Assembly: GCA_016717595.1 (NCBI GenBank)
Contig: JADKFE010000020.1
Span: forward strand, 1 to 64,000
Length of the DNA stretch: 64,000 nucleotides
Direction: 5' to 3'
Source of the DNA: Deltaproteobacteria bacterium
GTDB taxonomy: Bacteria > Myxococcota_A > UBA796 > CAJQPC01
The notes below the pieces were generated by a model. It ran no database searches. It saw nothing but the letters and a program-made list of their open reading frames with translations, and was not told where the DNA came from. The stretch's first letter is position 1, and every line of letters begins with the position of its first letter. Positions 41,242-50,243 of the stretch are shown in pieces. The translations under genes and the position numbers were made by a program.

Positions 41242-42285
41242 ATGCGCGCCCTGCTTACGCTCTTTCTGCTGTTGAGCCCCGCTTACGCCGAGGACACCCC
41301 CAGCCCGCCCAGCGTGAACGTCACGGGCATGACCCCGGTGCAGTACAACGACCTGATCGCGGGCATGGACTACGCCATGGGGCAGCAGCTCGCCGTCGCC
41401 TTGGGCGCCGCGATGCGCTCCAACGACCCCGCCGCCTTTGAGACCTGGCGCCTGCAGACCATCCAGACCCTCACCCGTGATCTCGGCGAGCTTCGCCGCG
41501 TCCCCCCGTACAAGGGGGACTCGGCCCTGATCGACACCACCATCAAGCCCATCGAGTGGTTCGTTCACGCCTTGGAGCTTGATCTCGCCGAGCTCTCCAA
41601 GCTGATGACCAAAACCGACGTGGTCAACGGGGATCTCGACCGGGCGGAGCTGCTCGTGAAGCGGTACACCGAGGAGGCCAAGCGGCTCGTCGCCGAGCAG
41701 CGCGCCGCCCAGGTTGAGTTCGCCAAAAAACATCGGTTCTTGTTGGTGTATCCAGAGGTTCCGCCCCTGGACTCCGGCCCGGTCTTTGTGGCCCCTCACC
41801 TCGTCCCAGAAGGAAGCGGGCTCACCGCCGAACAACACATCTCGTTCAACGTGCGTTACGCCAACCACCTGCTCGCCCGCCAGAACGCCTTGGTGGACGT
41901 GCTCAACAGGTTTCTGACGGCCTCGGCGAGCCCCGACTTCCAGTGCTCTGAGGCTCGTCAACGCGCCGTGGCGGAGCTGGAGCTCCCGCTCTTGCAGGCC
42001 CGCGCCGTCGGGGACTGGCGAGGGGACAAGGCGCTGTTTGAGGCCACCGTGGCCTTCGGCGCCCTCGTCGAGGAGCAGCTCAACGACGACTACGCCCGCT
42101 ATTGTGCCGCCGTGGAGGCCAAGCGCCCCAAGGCCGCGGAGCTCAACGAGGCCAATCGGGTCGCCGAGGCCGCGAACGTTGAGATGCAGCGGTCCCTCGA
42201 CGGCTTCAACAAGGCGCTACAGGGCTTTTATCAGCGCTGGGGCGTGCATGAGTACGAGGCCTGGGTCGCCAGCGTCGGGGGCTGA
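41242..42285 (+). CDS. Exported helical protein of unknown function
   Basis: A 347-residue protein. ATG at 41242 follows GGAG (41232-41235) and opens a short signal peptide (ALLTLFLLLSPAYAE). The mature part is mainly helical and charged, with coiled-coil-like stretches (DRAELLVKRYTEEAKRLVAEQ, in outline, and VEAKRPKAAELNEANRVAEAA) and only one or two cysteines. No enzymatic motif is seen. It is likely periplasmic. It is divergent from the TetR gene with about 190 bases between the starts and convergent with the lamin-tail lipoprotein at 42304. Confidence 0.75.
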   Translation: MRALLTLFLLLSPAYAEDTPSPPSVNVTGMTPVQYNDLIAGMDYAMGQQLAVALGAAMRSNDPAAFETWRLQTIQTLTRDLGELRRVPPYKGDSALIDTTIKPIEWFVHALELDLAELSKLMTKTDVVNGDLDRAELLVKRYTEEAKRLVAEQRAAQVEFAKKHRFLLVYPEVPPLDSGPVFVAPHLVPEGSGLTAEQHISFNVRYANHLLARQNALVDVLNRFLTASASPDFQCSEARQRAVAELELPLLQARAVGDWRGDKALFEATVAFGALVEEQLNDDYARYCAAVEAKRPKAAELNEANRVAEAANVEMQRSLDGFNKALQGFYQRWGVHEYEAWVASVGG

Positions 42286-42303
42286 GCGGCCCTCACGCGG
42301 CCC

Positions 42304-43506
42304 TCAGCACTCGTCGTTGCGCATGCCCGGCGTGCCGGGCTCGCCGCCCGTCGAGACGACGGTGCGCTGCTCACACCAGTACATGAGCTGGTCGTTGTCG
42401 GTGCCGTTGAGGTGGTCGGGGTCAACCCCGGTGGCCACGCCCTCGACGTACCAGTCGGCGTCGTAGTAGAGCCAGTCGATCTCGGTGCCGTCGGGCAGGG
42501 AGAGCACGACCTCATCACCCTTGTTGCCCAAGGCCATCGCGCCGTCGCCGCCCATCTCGGTGCGGTTGAAGCCGACGTCACAGGGCACGCCGCCGTTCTG
42601 GGAGGGGTTCACGTTCGCGCACAGCACGACGTACTCACCCGGCATCACGACGTAGCTGTCTTCGATGACGTAGAAGTCGAAGTCGTCGTCGTGGAAGCTG
42701 TAGCCATGGATCTGAACGCCATAGCCCGAGGTGTTGTAGAGCTCGACCCACTCACCATCGACGTCTTCAGCGACGGTGGGCTTGACCATGATCTCCGAGA
42801 AGATGAGGTCGCCGACCTTGGGGTCGTCGATGATCTCGATCTCTTCTTCGCCCACCTTCACGGTGATCTCCGCGATGGCCGACTCGCCGTCGGTGTCCGT
42901 CGCGATGAGCGTGATGAGGTGCTCACCTTCACGAAGGAGCTGCGGCGAGAGGTTCGTGTTGCCTTTGCCGTCGAGGTAGACGTCGTTCAGGTTGCCGTCG
43001 AGATCCGACATCCAGACGAACTCAAGGTCGCGCGGGTCGGAGGTGAGGTCGCTCGCGGTGCCCTGGAAGTAGATCTCTTCGCCGAAGGGGAACCGGGTGC
43101 CCGTGCCGGGAGAGGTGATGGCCACCTCAGGCGGGCCGCCGGGGCCACGCACGGCCCACTCGATGCTGTCTTCGCCGATGTCGCCGTCGCTGTCTACGGC
43201 GGTGAGCGTGAGCGTGTGGGCGCCCCAGGCCAACACATCAGGGTCGATGTCTAAGAAGACCTCGCCCGCGTCGTTGGCGGTGGTGTCGATCGTCTCGCCG
43301 TCGAGGGTCCAGGTGACCGTGAGCAGCGGCGCGGCGTCGTGGCTGTCCTCAACCAGGCCCGAGGCGACCAACAGCCCTTCACCTTGCCAGATCAAGTCGT
43401 CGGCCAAAGGCGCGGAGATCACGGCCCGAGGGGGCTCGTTGATCCGTTTGATGTCGGTCTCTGAGCAGGCGGTCACGAGGACCACCAGTGGGAGGACATG
43501 CCGCAT
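42304..43506 (-). CDS. Lipoprotein with PKD/Ig-like repeats and lamin-tail domain
   Basis: A 400-residue lipoprotein (lipobox LVVLVTAC, Cys14). Two Ig/PKD-like units follow (PPRAVISAPLADDLIWQGE and PPEVAITSPGTGTRFPFGEE, each ending in a TLTAVDSDGD- or TLIATDTDGE-type strand). The C-terminal region (about 245-390) is a lamin-tail domain: GDLIFSEIMVKPTV, DGEWVELYNTSGYGVQIHGY and GEYVVLCANV. Lamin-tail domains in bacteria occur in surface and matrix proteins and some nucleases; no nuclease motif is present here. A cell-surface structural or adhesive role is inferred. Confidence 0.85.
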   Translation of the reverse strand: MRHVLPLVVLVTACSETDIKRINEPPRAVISAPLADDLIWQGEGLLVASGLVEDSHDAAPLLTVTWTLDGETIDTTANDAGEVFLDIDPDVLAWGAHTLTLTAVDSDGDIGEDSIEWAVRGPGGPPEVAITSPGTGTRFPFGEEIYFQGTASDLTSDPRDLEFVWMSDLDGNLNDVYLDGKGNTNLSPQLLREGEHLITLIATDTDGESAIAEITVKVGEEEIEIIDDPKVGDLIFSEIMVKPTVAEDVDGEWVELYNTSGYGVQIHGYSFHDDDFDFYVIEDSYVVMPGEYVVLCANVNPSQNGGVPCDVGFNRTEMGGDGAMALGNKGDEVVLSLPDGTEIDWLYYDADWYVEGVATGVDPDHLNGTDNDQLMYWCEQRTVVSTGGEPGTPGMRNDEC

Positions 43507-43817
43507 CGGTCACCTCTCGCTGGGACCTCCTTCATGCCACAGCCTCTCGCGCTTCGCCAGCCGAAGCCGTTGAAGGCTTGATCTTCGTCGCGAACTTGTC
43601 GCAGTCGCAGGGGCGTCAGCGTCGCGCTCAACACGGAGTTTGTTGAGGTTTTCTCGGCGATGTCTTGACCTGCGCCGCCCCTCACGGCGATCTCTGATGT
43701 GACGGCGGACGGCGTGTGGTCGCGGCGCGACACGCGGTCAGCGTTTGGCGACGAGGCCAGCGCAGGACGTCACGAGGGGGCCGCAGCCCTCAGCGCGTTC
43801 GGGTCGGGGGGCGCGGC
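43507..43817. other. Gene-free stretch between lamin-tail lipoprotein and Fur-type gene
   Basis: It contains the upstream region of the lipoprotein gene at its left end and the 3' side of the Fur-type gene at its right end. Open frames in it lack domain, signal or helix patterns and are rich in Arg and Ser. No hairpin terminator or repeat stood out. Confidence 0.5.
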
Positions 43818-44264
43818 TCAGGCGCAGGTGTCGCAGCGGCCCAGAACACGGACCTGCACGGCGTCCTCACGCAAAGACCGCGGCACCTGGGCGGACTTGG
43901 GCAGCACGAGGCTCAGCTCGGGCAGACACTGCACCTCACCGCAGCCCACACACATGAAGTGGGCGTGCTCGTCTTCAGCGTGGCCTTGGGGCTCATCGGC
44001 GAGGAGCTCAAACCGCCAGAGGTGGTCGCCGAGGTCGAGGCGCCGCAGGAGCTTGGCGTCGGCGAGGTCATTGAGCACCCGGAAGATGCTCGCGCGGTCC
44101 CAGCCTTGGGGCTCCAGGCGCTCCATCACCTCGCCGTGGCTGAGCGGTGAGGCGGCTTGGGTGAGGCAAGAGAGCGCGGCGAGGCGAGAGCCCGTGGCGC
44201 GTTTGCCCGCGCGGCGGATGCGCTCACGGAGGGCCTCGATCTGGTCAGCGGGCAGCGTGTCCAT
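43818..44264 (-). CDS. Fur-family regulator, probably Zur
   Basis: A 148-residue regulator from ATG 44264. The winged helix contains TGSRLAALSCLTQAASPLSHGEVMERL, in outline, and the recognition segment WDRASIFRVLNDLADAKLLRR. The dimerisation half has EDEHAHFMCVGCGEVQCLP, the His/Cys metal site, and a final CDTC pair, together a structural zinc Cys4 site. It is divergent from a DUF1826 gene, a family linked to zinc homeostasis, with a Zur-like palindrome between them, so Zur is the preferred reading over Fur or PerR. Autorepression is likely. Confidence 0.88.
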   Translation of the reverse strand: MDTLPADQIEALRERIRRAGKRATGSRLAALSCLTQAASPLSHGEVMERLEPQGWDRASIFRVLNDLADAKLLRRLDLGDHLWRFELLADEPQGHAEDEHAHFMCVGCGEVQCLPELSLVLPKSAQVPRSLREDAVQVRVLGRCDTCA

Positions 44265-44357
44265 CTCCACTCCGTCCGGCGTCCGGCCCTCCCAATGTAG
44301 CGCGCCCTGGAGGGCGCGGGGTGAGGGGAGGGGGTCTGGGTCAATGTTGTCGTTAAA

Positions 44358-44386
44358 TCGTTATTGCATTTAATATGTAATAACGA
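44358..44386. promoter_or_regulatory. 29-bp Zur/Fur-type palindrome
   Basis: TCGTTATTGCAT (44358-44369) and ATGTAATAACGA (44375-44386) are inverted repeats with one mismatch, around TTAAT. The site lies in the only AT-rich patch between the Fur-type gene and the DUF1826 gene, 14 bases before the DUF1826 ATG. The half-site GTTAT/ATAAC is characteristic of Zur boxes. Confidence 0.75.
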
Positions 44387-44399
44387 TAAAGCTGCGAAC

Positions 44400-45035
44400 A
44401 TGAACGCGCCCCGCTCCTCCGCCGCTCCATCAAGCGTCTTCACCGACGAGATCGTCGGGCTCAGCGCCATCTACACCCCCGGCGTTCGGGTGGTGGCTTG
44501 GCGCCGTGATCTGCCCGAGCCCTTGACCCCCTTCGCCGCGGGGCTCGCGAGGCGGCGCCCCAGCTTTGAGCGCGCCTGCGCCGTCTATGCGGGGCAGCCC
44601 CTCGCCGCGGCGCTGGATCTCCCCGGAGAGCTCTCTGAAGGCCGCGCGGCGCTCTTGGCCGACGTTCAGCAGCTCACCCAGATCTTCGCGGATTTGACCG
44701 GCGACCACCAGCTCGGCCTGCGTCTTCGTGCGCTGGAGGGGACGATGTGCCCCAAATGGCACGTCGACCGGCTGAGGGTTCGCCTCATCTGCACCTACGT
44801 TGGCCCGGGGACCGAGTGGCTGGAGGTGGTCGACGGGGTCGAACAGTCGCCCTCCCCCCGGATCCTCGGGCTCTCCTCATCGCTCGCCCCCGACCACCGC
44901 CTCTCTCCAGGCTGGGTTGGGCTGTTTAAGGGGGCGAGCGCCTCCGACGACGGCCACGACGCCGCCGTCCATCGCTCGCCGAGCGTCCCCGAGGGCGGCG
45001 CGCGGCTGCTTCTCACCTTGGAGGGCCTCGGCTGA
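44400..45035 (+). CDS. DUF1826 protein, probably zinc-responsive
   Basis: A 211-residue cytosolic protein. ATG at 44400 lies just after the palindrome. The conserved core MCPKWHVDRLRVRLICTYVG followed by PGTEWLE is typical of DUF1826, with Cys and His residues suited to metal binding. In other bacteria this family often sits in Zur-controlled operons with COG0523 GTPases, and the divergent Fur/Zur gene and shared operator here fit that. Biochemical function is unknown. It is convergent with the beta-helix lipoprotein (19 bases apart). Confidence 0.87.
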   Translation: MNAPRSSAAPSSVFTDEIVGLSAIYTPGVRVVAWRRDLPEPLTPFAAGLARRRPSFERACAVYAGQPLAAALDLPGELSEGRAALLADVQQLTQIFADLTGDHQLGLRLRALEGTMCPKWHVDRLRVRLICTYVGPGTEWLEVVDGVEQSPSPRILGLSSSLAPDHRLSPGWVGLFKGASASDDGHDAAVHRSPSVPEGGARLLLTLEGLG

Positions 45036-45054
45036 GCGTCGAGGCCCTAGGCGC

Positions 45055-47952
45055 TCACTCGCAGACGTCGCAGCTCGATCCACCGGAGCCGTTGCCCGAG
45101 GTGGTGATGCCACATTCGCCCTCGAGCTCATCCCCGACGGCGCAGGCGAGGCCCCAGCCGACGTTGGTGTCCATCACGCCATCCTCAACGCTGGCCATCA
45201 CCCGAAGCAACGAGACGCCGTCGGCCTTGTTGGAGGACGCGGTGACGCCGATGATCTCCAGCGTCCCGTCTTCGCCCTCGTCGGCGAGGCCGTCGCAGTC
45301 GTTATCAACGCCCAGCGTGGTCTCTGGGCCGCCGGGGTAGGTCGTCGTGGTCGTGTCGTCGCAGTCGCCTGTCGCGGCGCTGTAGCCGTCGCCGTCGTAG
45401 TCCGTGGCGTCGGTGCCGCTGTCCGCGATGCCGTCGCAGTCGTCGTCCTTGCGGTTCGTGCTCTCCGTCGCGCCGGGGTAACGGCTGGCGGAGGTGTCGT
45501 CGCAGTCCCCCTCGCCGATGGTGTAGCCGTCCTTGTCGTAGTCCAGGCGCCCATCGACGTACAGGCCATACCGCCCGTTGGAGGAGAAGGTGTTCTCCCC
45601 GAACAGCTCACCGGACATCGCCTCCAAGAAGGCGCCGTCGCTGCCGTTGCCCGTGGCGGTCACGTCGGAGAGGCTCGCGTCGGGCAAGCCCTGGATCAAC
45701 ATCCCGCGGCCTTGGTTGTTGGTGAGCGTCAGATCCGAGAGCTCCACCACGCCGCCGCGGCCGGCGCCATAGAGCTGCAGGCCGTCGCCGTAGGTGGTGC
45801 CCGAGACGGTGAGCCCGGCGGCGTAGAAGCTCGGCTGGGTGGCGGACCACTGCGCGCGCAGCGTCCCATAGGAGCTAGAGCCCGCGGAGGAGCCATCCTG
45901 CACGGTGACGTCAATCAGCTCAATCGCCGAGTCATACGCGTACATCGCGTGGTAGTTGGCCCCGGTGATCGCGCTGTCGCGCATCGCGAACGAGCAGTTG
46001 TTCAAGTAGAGCGCCTGGCCAGAGCTGGAGTAGGTGTAGCCGCCGGTCTCGACGCCGTCGGTGTAATACACCACCTCGCTCATGGACGAGACGATGCCGT
46101 CGATGAGCAGGCCCTCGGCCTCTACGGCGCCGCTGGAGCAATAGAGCGCGTAGTAGCCGATGTCTTTGAACGTGTTGTCCTTCAGCTCCACGGGATCGGT
46201 CTGGGAGTAGAGGTAGACCGGGTACCGCTGGTAATCCGTCCAGGTGTTGCCCTCGATGAGCACGTTGGAGCTGTAGCTGACCTGAACACCGGCGGAGCCG
46301 TTGGAGAAGGTGTTGTTCGTCAGCTCGCAGGACGTGGCGGAGTAGCAGATCACGTCTTGGGACTGGTGGCTGTACTCATAGGCGTAGGTGACCGTGCCGC
46401 CGTTGCCGTCGTCGTAGCTGTACTCGTAGGTGTACGAGGCGATGTTGTCGATGAAGGTGCTGGAGTCGAGGGTGAGCGAGCCGGTGTAGTTGGCGACGCC
46501 GCCTTCCGAGGGGCTGTCGGTGAAGGTGGCGCCGCTCACATAGGCCGTGCCCTCGTAGTTCCACAGGCCGAAGGCGCCGTGATCGCCGTGGGTGGTGCCC
46601 GTGAGCTGCAGTGAGCCCGCGTAGTTGAGCATCCCGATGAGCTCAGAGCCGGTCACCGCGCCGCCGGTCCAGCGGGTGTTGCACTCCCAGAGGCTCACCG
46701 CGAAGCCCGTGTCGTAGTTGCCCGAGGCGTTCACCGTGGCGGGGTCGTCCACGAGGCGCATGTCGATGACTGAGACGTCGGTGAAGGTCGCGTCAGCGCC
46801 GTGCATCCGCAGGCCGTAGCGCCCCGGGCTGACGATGTTCAGCCGCTCGGCGACGATGGTCGGGGCCTCGTTGTAGCCCAGGACGATCATGCCCAAGGCG
46901 TTGTACCCCGTGAGGTTCACGTCGCTGATGGTGATCGTGCCGTCGGTGGCCAAGGTGGCGCCGCCGCCGATGTAGTTCGTGAAGTTGTAGGGGTCGGCGG
47001 CGACGAGCTCCGGCGTGCCGATGATCTCGGTGTTGGCGATCAAGATGTCGTCGGGGGTGATGATGCGCAGGGCCGTCCAGTAGGCGTCCTGCACCGTCGA
47101 GCCCTCAATGGAGAACGCGCCGAGGGTGTGCACGACGCCGTAGAAGCCCCCGGTGAGCACGTCACCGCTCAGCGAGATGTCGGCGTCGTCGCCCCAGACC
47201 TGCACGACGTTGTCGGTGAGCGTGTTCCCGTTCGTGGTCAGGGTGGAGCCTCCGACGGCCCACAGCGCGAAGCCGTCGATGAGGCCCTCATCGGCGTTCG
47301 TGTAGACCGTGCCGCTGATCGTGCTGGTCTCGACGGTGACGTTCGCGCCGTCTTGGGCGTACACCCCGAAGCCGACGGGGGACTCCATCACGGAGCCACG
47401 CACCGTCGCCGAGCCGCCCTCGACGGAGACAGCGCCGTAGGCCGGGGTGGTGAAGGTGGCGTTCTCAATGATCACGTCTTCGCTGTCGATCACCTTGATC
47501 GCCGTGTTGCCGACGCTGTCGAAGGACACGTCGCTGAGCGTGACGCCCGAGGAGCCCTCGATCTCGACGGCGTTGCGTGTAGACGTGAACCCTACGCCGC
47601 TGATCTGAACCTGGGCGGCGCCCTGCACCTGAATCGCGGCCTGGTTGACCGGCGCGTTCCAGGTCAACAAGTCGACGCCGGGGCCGACGATCTTGACGGA
47701 CTTGGTGATCACCAAGGTCTCGTCGAGGGTGCCCTCGCAGAGCGTGATCTCGCCGCCTTCGGGGACGACGGTGTAGGCGTCGGCGAGGTACGCGAAGCCT
47801 TGGTCGCCATCGACGAGGATGCAGCCCTCCTCGTACACGATGGGCTCGGCGGTCTCGCCGGTCTCTGTGGTGCTGTCGTCGTCCTTATTCTCGCCGACAC
47901 AGCCAGCGACGAAGAGCAGGGAGGGAGCGGTCAGGACCAGCAGTGCGCGCAT
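45055..47952 (-). CDS. Right-handed beta-helix lipoprotein with MopE-type repeats
   Basis: A 965-residue lipoprotein (lipobox LLFVAGC, Cys18). Residues about 55-790 form a long parallel beta-helix, as in pectate-lyase-like and NosD-type proteins: repeated GVTLSDVSFDSVGNTAIKV, VIIENATFT and VLIEGNTWTDY rungs. Near the C-terminus are two MopE-type units (YTIGEGDCDDTSASRYPGA and YSAATGDCDDTTTTTYPGG, each with DDDCDG or DNDCDG). A Cys-rich end (GGSSCDVCE) closes it. No catalytic lyase residues are evident. It is probably a large surface adhesin or polysaccharide-binding protein. Confidence 0.9.
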   Translation of the reverse strand: MRALLVLTAPSLLFVAGCVGENKDDDSTTETGETAEPIVYEEGCILVDGDQGFAYLADAYTVVPEGGEITLCEGTLDETLVITKSVKIVGPGVDLLTWNAPVNQAAIQVQGAAQVQISGVGFTSTRNAVEIEGSSGVTLSDVSFDSVGNTAIKVIDSEDVIIENATFTTPAYGAVSVEGGSATVRGSVMESPVGFGVYAQDGANVTVETSTISGTVYTNADEGLIDGFALWAVGGSTLTTNGNTLTDNVVQVWGDDADISLSGDVLTGGFYGVVHTLGAFSIEGSTVQDAYWTALRIITPDDILIANTEIIGTPELVAADPYNFTNYIGGGATLATDGTITISDVNLTGYNALGMIVLGYNEAPTIVAERLNIVSPGRYGLRMHGADATFTDVSVIDMRLVDDPATVNASGNYDTGFAVSLWECNTRWTGGAVTGSELIGMLNYAGSLQLTGTTHGDHGAFGLWNYEGTAYVSGATFTDSPSEGGVANYTGSLTLDSSTFIDNIASYTYEYSYDDGNGGTVTYAYEYSHQSQDVICYSATSCELTNNTFSNGSAGVQVSYSSNVLIEGNTWTDYQRYPVYLYSQTDPVELKDNTFKDIGYYALYCSSGAVEAEGLLIDGIVSSMSEVVYYTDGVETGGYTYSSSGQALYLNNCSFAMRDSAITGANYHAMYAYDSAIELIDVTVQDGSSAGSSSYGTLRAQWSATQPSFYAAGLTVSGTTYGDGLQLYGAGRGGVVELSDLTLTNNQGRGMLIQGLPDASLSDVTATGNGSDGAFLEAMSGELFGENTFSSNGRYGLYVDGRLDYDKDGYTIGEGDCDDTSASRYPGATESTNRKDDDCDGIADSGTDATDYDGDGYSAATGDCDDTTTTTYPGGPETTLGVDNDCDGLADEGEDGTLEIIGVTASSNKADGVSLLRVMASVEDGVMDTNVGWGLACAVGDELEGECGITTSGNGSGGSSCDVCE

Positions 47953-48074
47953 GGGGGTGCCTCAGAGGGTGAATCGGCTTGTGGTGAGGTTAGCCGCGCT
48001 TCGCCCGTGTCTCAAGCGAATCTGCATCTTCTGGGTTAAGTCGCGCTCAACTGAACCCCCTCGCGGAGCCCACG

Positions 48075-49619
48075 GTGGACCGTTCTCAGCTTCTCAAGCG
48101 CCTCGATGATCTCAACCAGGCCGCCCTCGTTGGCGGTGGCGCCGAGCGCGGCGCGAAGCAGCGTGAGGGCGGGCGCATGACCGCGCGAGAGCGTGTGGAC
48201 GCGCTCTTAGACCCAGGCTCCTTCCACGAGCTCGACCGCTTCGTCACCCACCGATGCACCGACTTTAAGGTCGAGAGCGTCCCCGGCGACGGCGTCATCA
48301 CCGGCTATGGCCGCATCGACGGCCGCTTGGTCTACGTCTTCGCCCAAGACTTCACCGTCATCGGCGGCTCACTCTCCGGCGCCTACGCCCAGAAGATCTG
48401 CAAGATCATGGACATGGCGGTGAAAAACGGGGCGCCGGTCATCGGCTTGAACGACTCCGGCGGCGCCCGTATCCAAGAGGGCGTCGCCTCTTTGGCGGGC
48501 TACGCCGACATCTTCTTGCGCAACACGCTCACCTCCGGCGTCGTGCCCCAGCTCAGCGCGATCATGGGCCCCTGCGCCGGCGGCGCGGTGTACTCCCCGG
48601 CGATCACCGACTTCATCGTGATGGTCGAGAAGACCTCCTACATGTTCGTGACCGGCCCCGACGTCATCAAGACCGTCAACCACGAGGACGTCACCAAGGA
48701 GGAGCTCGGCGGCGCGCGCGCCCACGCCACGAAGAGCGGCGTGGCGCACTTCGCCGTGCCTGACGAGGCCGCGTGTCTGGCGCTCCTGCGAGAGCTGCTC
48801 TCGTTCCTCCCCCAGAACAACATGGAGGAGGCCCCCCGCCGCAAGACAGACGACGCCTCCGATCGCCTCTGCCCGAGCCTCGATGAGCTTGTGCCGGTCA
48901 ACGCCAACAAGCCCTACGACATCAAGGACCTGATCACGGAGATCGCCGACGATCATCACTTCGTCGAGGTGCAGAGCGACTACGCCCGCAACGTCGTCAT
49001 CGGCTATCTGCGCTTGGGCGGCCGCTCCATCGGCGTCGTCGCCAACCAGCCCGCGGACTCCGCCGGGGCGCTCGACATCAACGCCAGCGACAAAGCCGCG
49101 CGGTTTGTGCGTTTTTGCGACGCCTTCAACATCCCCTTGCTCGTCTTGGAGGATGTCCCCGGCTTCTTGCCCGGCACCCAACAAGAGTTCGGCGGCATCA
49201 TCCGCCACGGCGCCAAGCTGCTCTACGCCTTCGCTGAGGCCACGGTGCCGAAGATCACCCTCATCACCCGCAAGGCGTACGGCGGCGCCTATTGTGTGAT
49301 GAACTCCAAACACCTACGCGCTGACTTCAACTTCGCGTACCCCACGGCCGAGATCGCCGTGATGGGCCCCGACGGCGCGGTGAACATCATCTACCGCCGC
49401 GAGCTGGCCCAGGCCGCCGACCCCGTCGCCAAGAAGGCCGAGCTGACCCAGGAGTACCGCGAGAAGTTCGCGAACCCCTACCAGGCCGCCTCTTTAGGCT
49501 ATGTGGACGAGGTGATCCTCCCCCGGGACACCCGCGCCCGGCTCATCGACGCCTTCAACAGCTTAGAGAACAAGCGCGACAGCAACCCGCCGAAGAAGCA
49601 CGGCAACATCCCCCTCTGA
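48075..49619 (+). CDS. Acyl-CoA (propionyl/methylmalonyl-type) carboxylase, carboxyltransferase subunit
   Basis: A 514-residue biotin-dependent carboxyltransferase of normal PccB length. It transfers CO2 from carboxybiotin to propionyl- or acetyl-CoA. GTG at 48075 follows GGAG (48065-48068). Typical blocks: GKMTARERV-like start (GRMTARERVDALLDPGSF), oxyanion loops ARIQEGVASLAGY and GPCAGGAVYSPA, the C-terminal half with LVLEDVPGFLPGTQQE and KAYGGAYCVMNSK. The biotin carboxylase and biotin carrier subunits are not nearby. It probably feeds methylmalonyl-CoA metabolism or branched fatty-acid synthesis. Confidence 0.95.
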   Translation: MDRSQLLKRLDDLNQAALVGGGAERGAKQREGGRMTARERVDALLDPGSFHELDRFVTHRCTDFKVESVPGDGVITGYGRIDGRLVYVFAQDFTVIGGSLSGAYAQKICKIMDMAVKNGAPVIGLNDSGGARIQEGVASLAGYADIFLRNTLTSGVVPQLSAIMGPCAGGAVYSPAITDFIVMVEKTSYMFVTGPDVIKTVNHEDVTKEELGGARAHATKSGVAHFAVPDEAACLALLRELLSFLPQNNMEEAPRRKTDDASDRLCPSLDELVPVNANKPYDIKDLITEIADDHHFVEVQSDYARNVVIGYLRLGGRSIGVVANQPADSAGALDINASDKAARFVRFCDAFNIPLLVLEDVPGFLPGTQQEFGGIIRHGAKLLYAFAEATVPKITLITRKAYGGAYCVMNSKHLRADFNFAYPTAEIAVMGPDGAVNIIYRRELAQAADPVAKKAELTQEYREKFANPYQAASLGYVDEVILPRDTRARLIDAFNSLENKRDSNPPKKHGNIPL

Positions 49620-49633
49620 CCCCGCCCCTCCGC

Positions 49634-49660
49634 TTGACGTCCCGACCTTCCTCGGATAGT
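49634..49660 (+). promoter_or_regulatory. Possible promoter of the rpsP operon
   Basis: TTGACG (49634-49639) is followed after 15 bases by GATAGT (49655-49660), in the 100-base gap between the carboxylase gene and rpsP. The match to sigma70 boxes is fair and the spacing is slightly short. Confidence 0.4.
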
Positions 49661-49719
49661 CCGCGTCCCTGTTTCACGCTCTACGCCTGCGTCCTCGCAG
49701 AAGCCCTGAGGTTCATCGA

Positions 49720-49983
49720 ATGGTCCGCCTGCGCCTCGCCCGTCTTGGTGCGAAGAAGAACCCGTTCTATCGTGTCGTCGCCTCTGACTCTCGCAGCCCC
49801 CGCAACGGGCGGTTCATCGAGAAGCTCGGCTTCTACGATCCCAAGTCCAACCCCATCGTCGTCACGCTGGACCTCTCCCGCGTTGACTACTGGCTGAGCG
49901 TCGGCGCCCAGCCCAGCGACACCGTCGCGAACCTGATCACCCGCGCCCGCAAGGCCACCGCGGCTGACAGCGCGAAGGCCTGA
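49720..49983 (+). CDS. rpsP: Ribosomal protein S16
   Basis: An 87-residue small-subunit protein with the family start MVRLRLARLGAKKNPFYRVV, then SPRNGRFIEKLGFYDP and the typical WLSVGAQPSDTV segment; full length. It binds 16S rRNA and helps 30S assembly. It heads a co-directional cluster (rpsP-khpA-rimM-trmD-rplS) whose order is widely conserved. khpA begins 2 bases after its stop. Confidence 0.98.
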   Translation: MVRLRLARLGAKKNPFYRVVASDSRSPRNGRFIEKLGFYDPKSNPIVVTLDLSRVDYWLSVGAQPSDTVANLITRARKATAADSAKA

Positions 49984-49985
49984 TC

Positions 49986-50243
49986 ATGGCCGTCGAAGAG
50001 CTGGTCTCCTACATCGTGAAGGGGCTCGTTGACAGCCCCGATCACGTTCTTGTGAACAAGGTCGAGGGCGAGTCCACCATCATGCTGGAGCTCGTCGTTC
50101 ACCCCGACGATGTCGAGCTGGTGCGTGGCGAAGGCGGCGAGACCTTACGTCACCTCAAGGCGGTCGTCTCTGCCGCGTCCGGTCGCCGCAAGGCGATCTT
50201 GGAGCTGATGGATGGCGGATCGGAGTCCAGCGGCGAAGAGTGA
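49986..50243 (+). CDS. khpA: KH-domain RNA-binding protein KhpA
   Basis: An 85-residue single-KH protein. It has the usual start VEELVSYIVKGLVDSPDHV and the KH loop RGEGGETLRHLKAVV, a variant of GxxG. KhpA binds many RNAs and affects division and cell-envelope homeostasis in other bacteria. It lies between rpsP and rimM as in many genomes; its 3' end overlaps the rimM start by 32 bases. Confidence 0.95.
   Translation: MAVEELVSYIVKGLVDSPDHVLVNKVEGESTIMLELVVHPDDVELVRGEGGETLRHLKAVVSAASGRRKAILELMDGGSESSGEE

Noticed and set aside
46801..48039. 412-codon plus-strand frame opposite the beta-helix lipoprotein
   Set aside because: Asp/Val/Gly/Ala-rich shadow; the opposite frame has a clear signal, lipobox and beta-helix.
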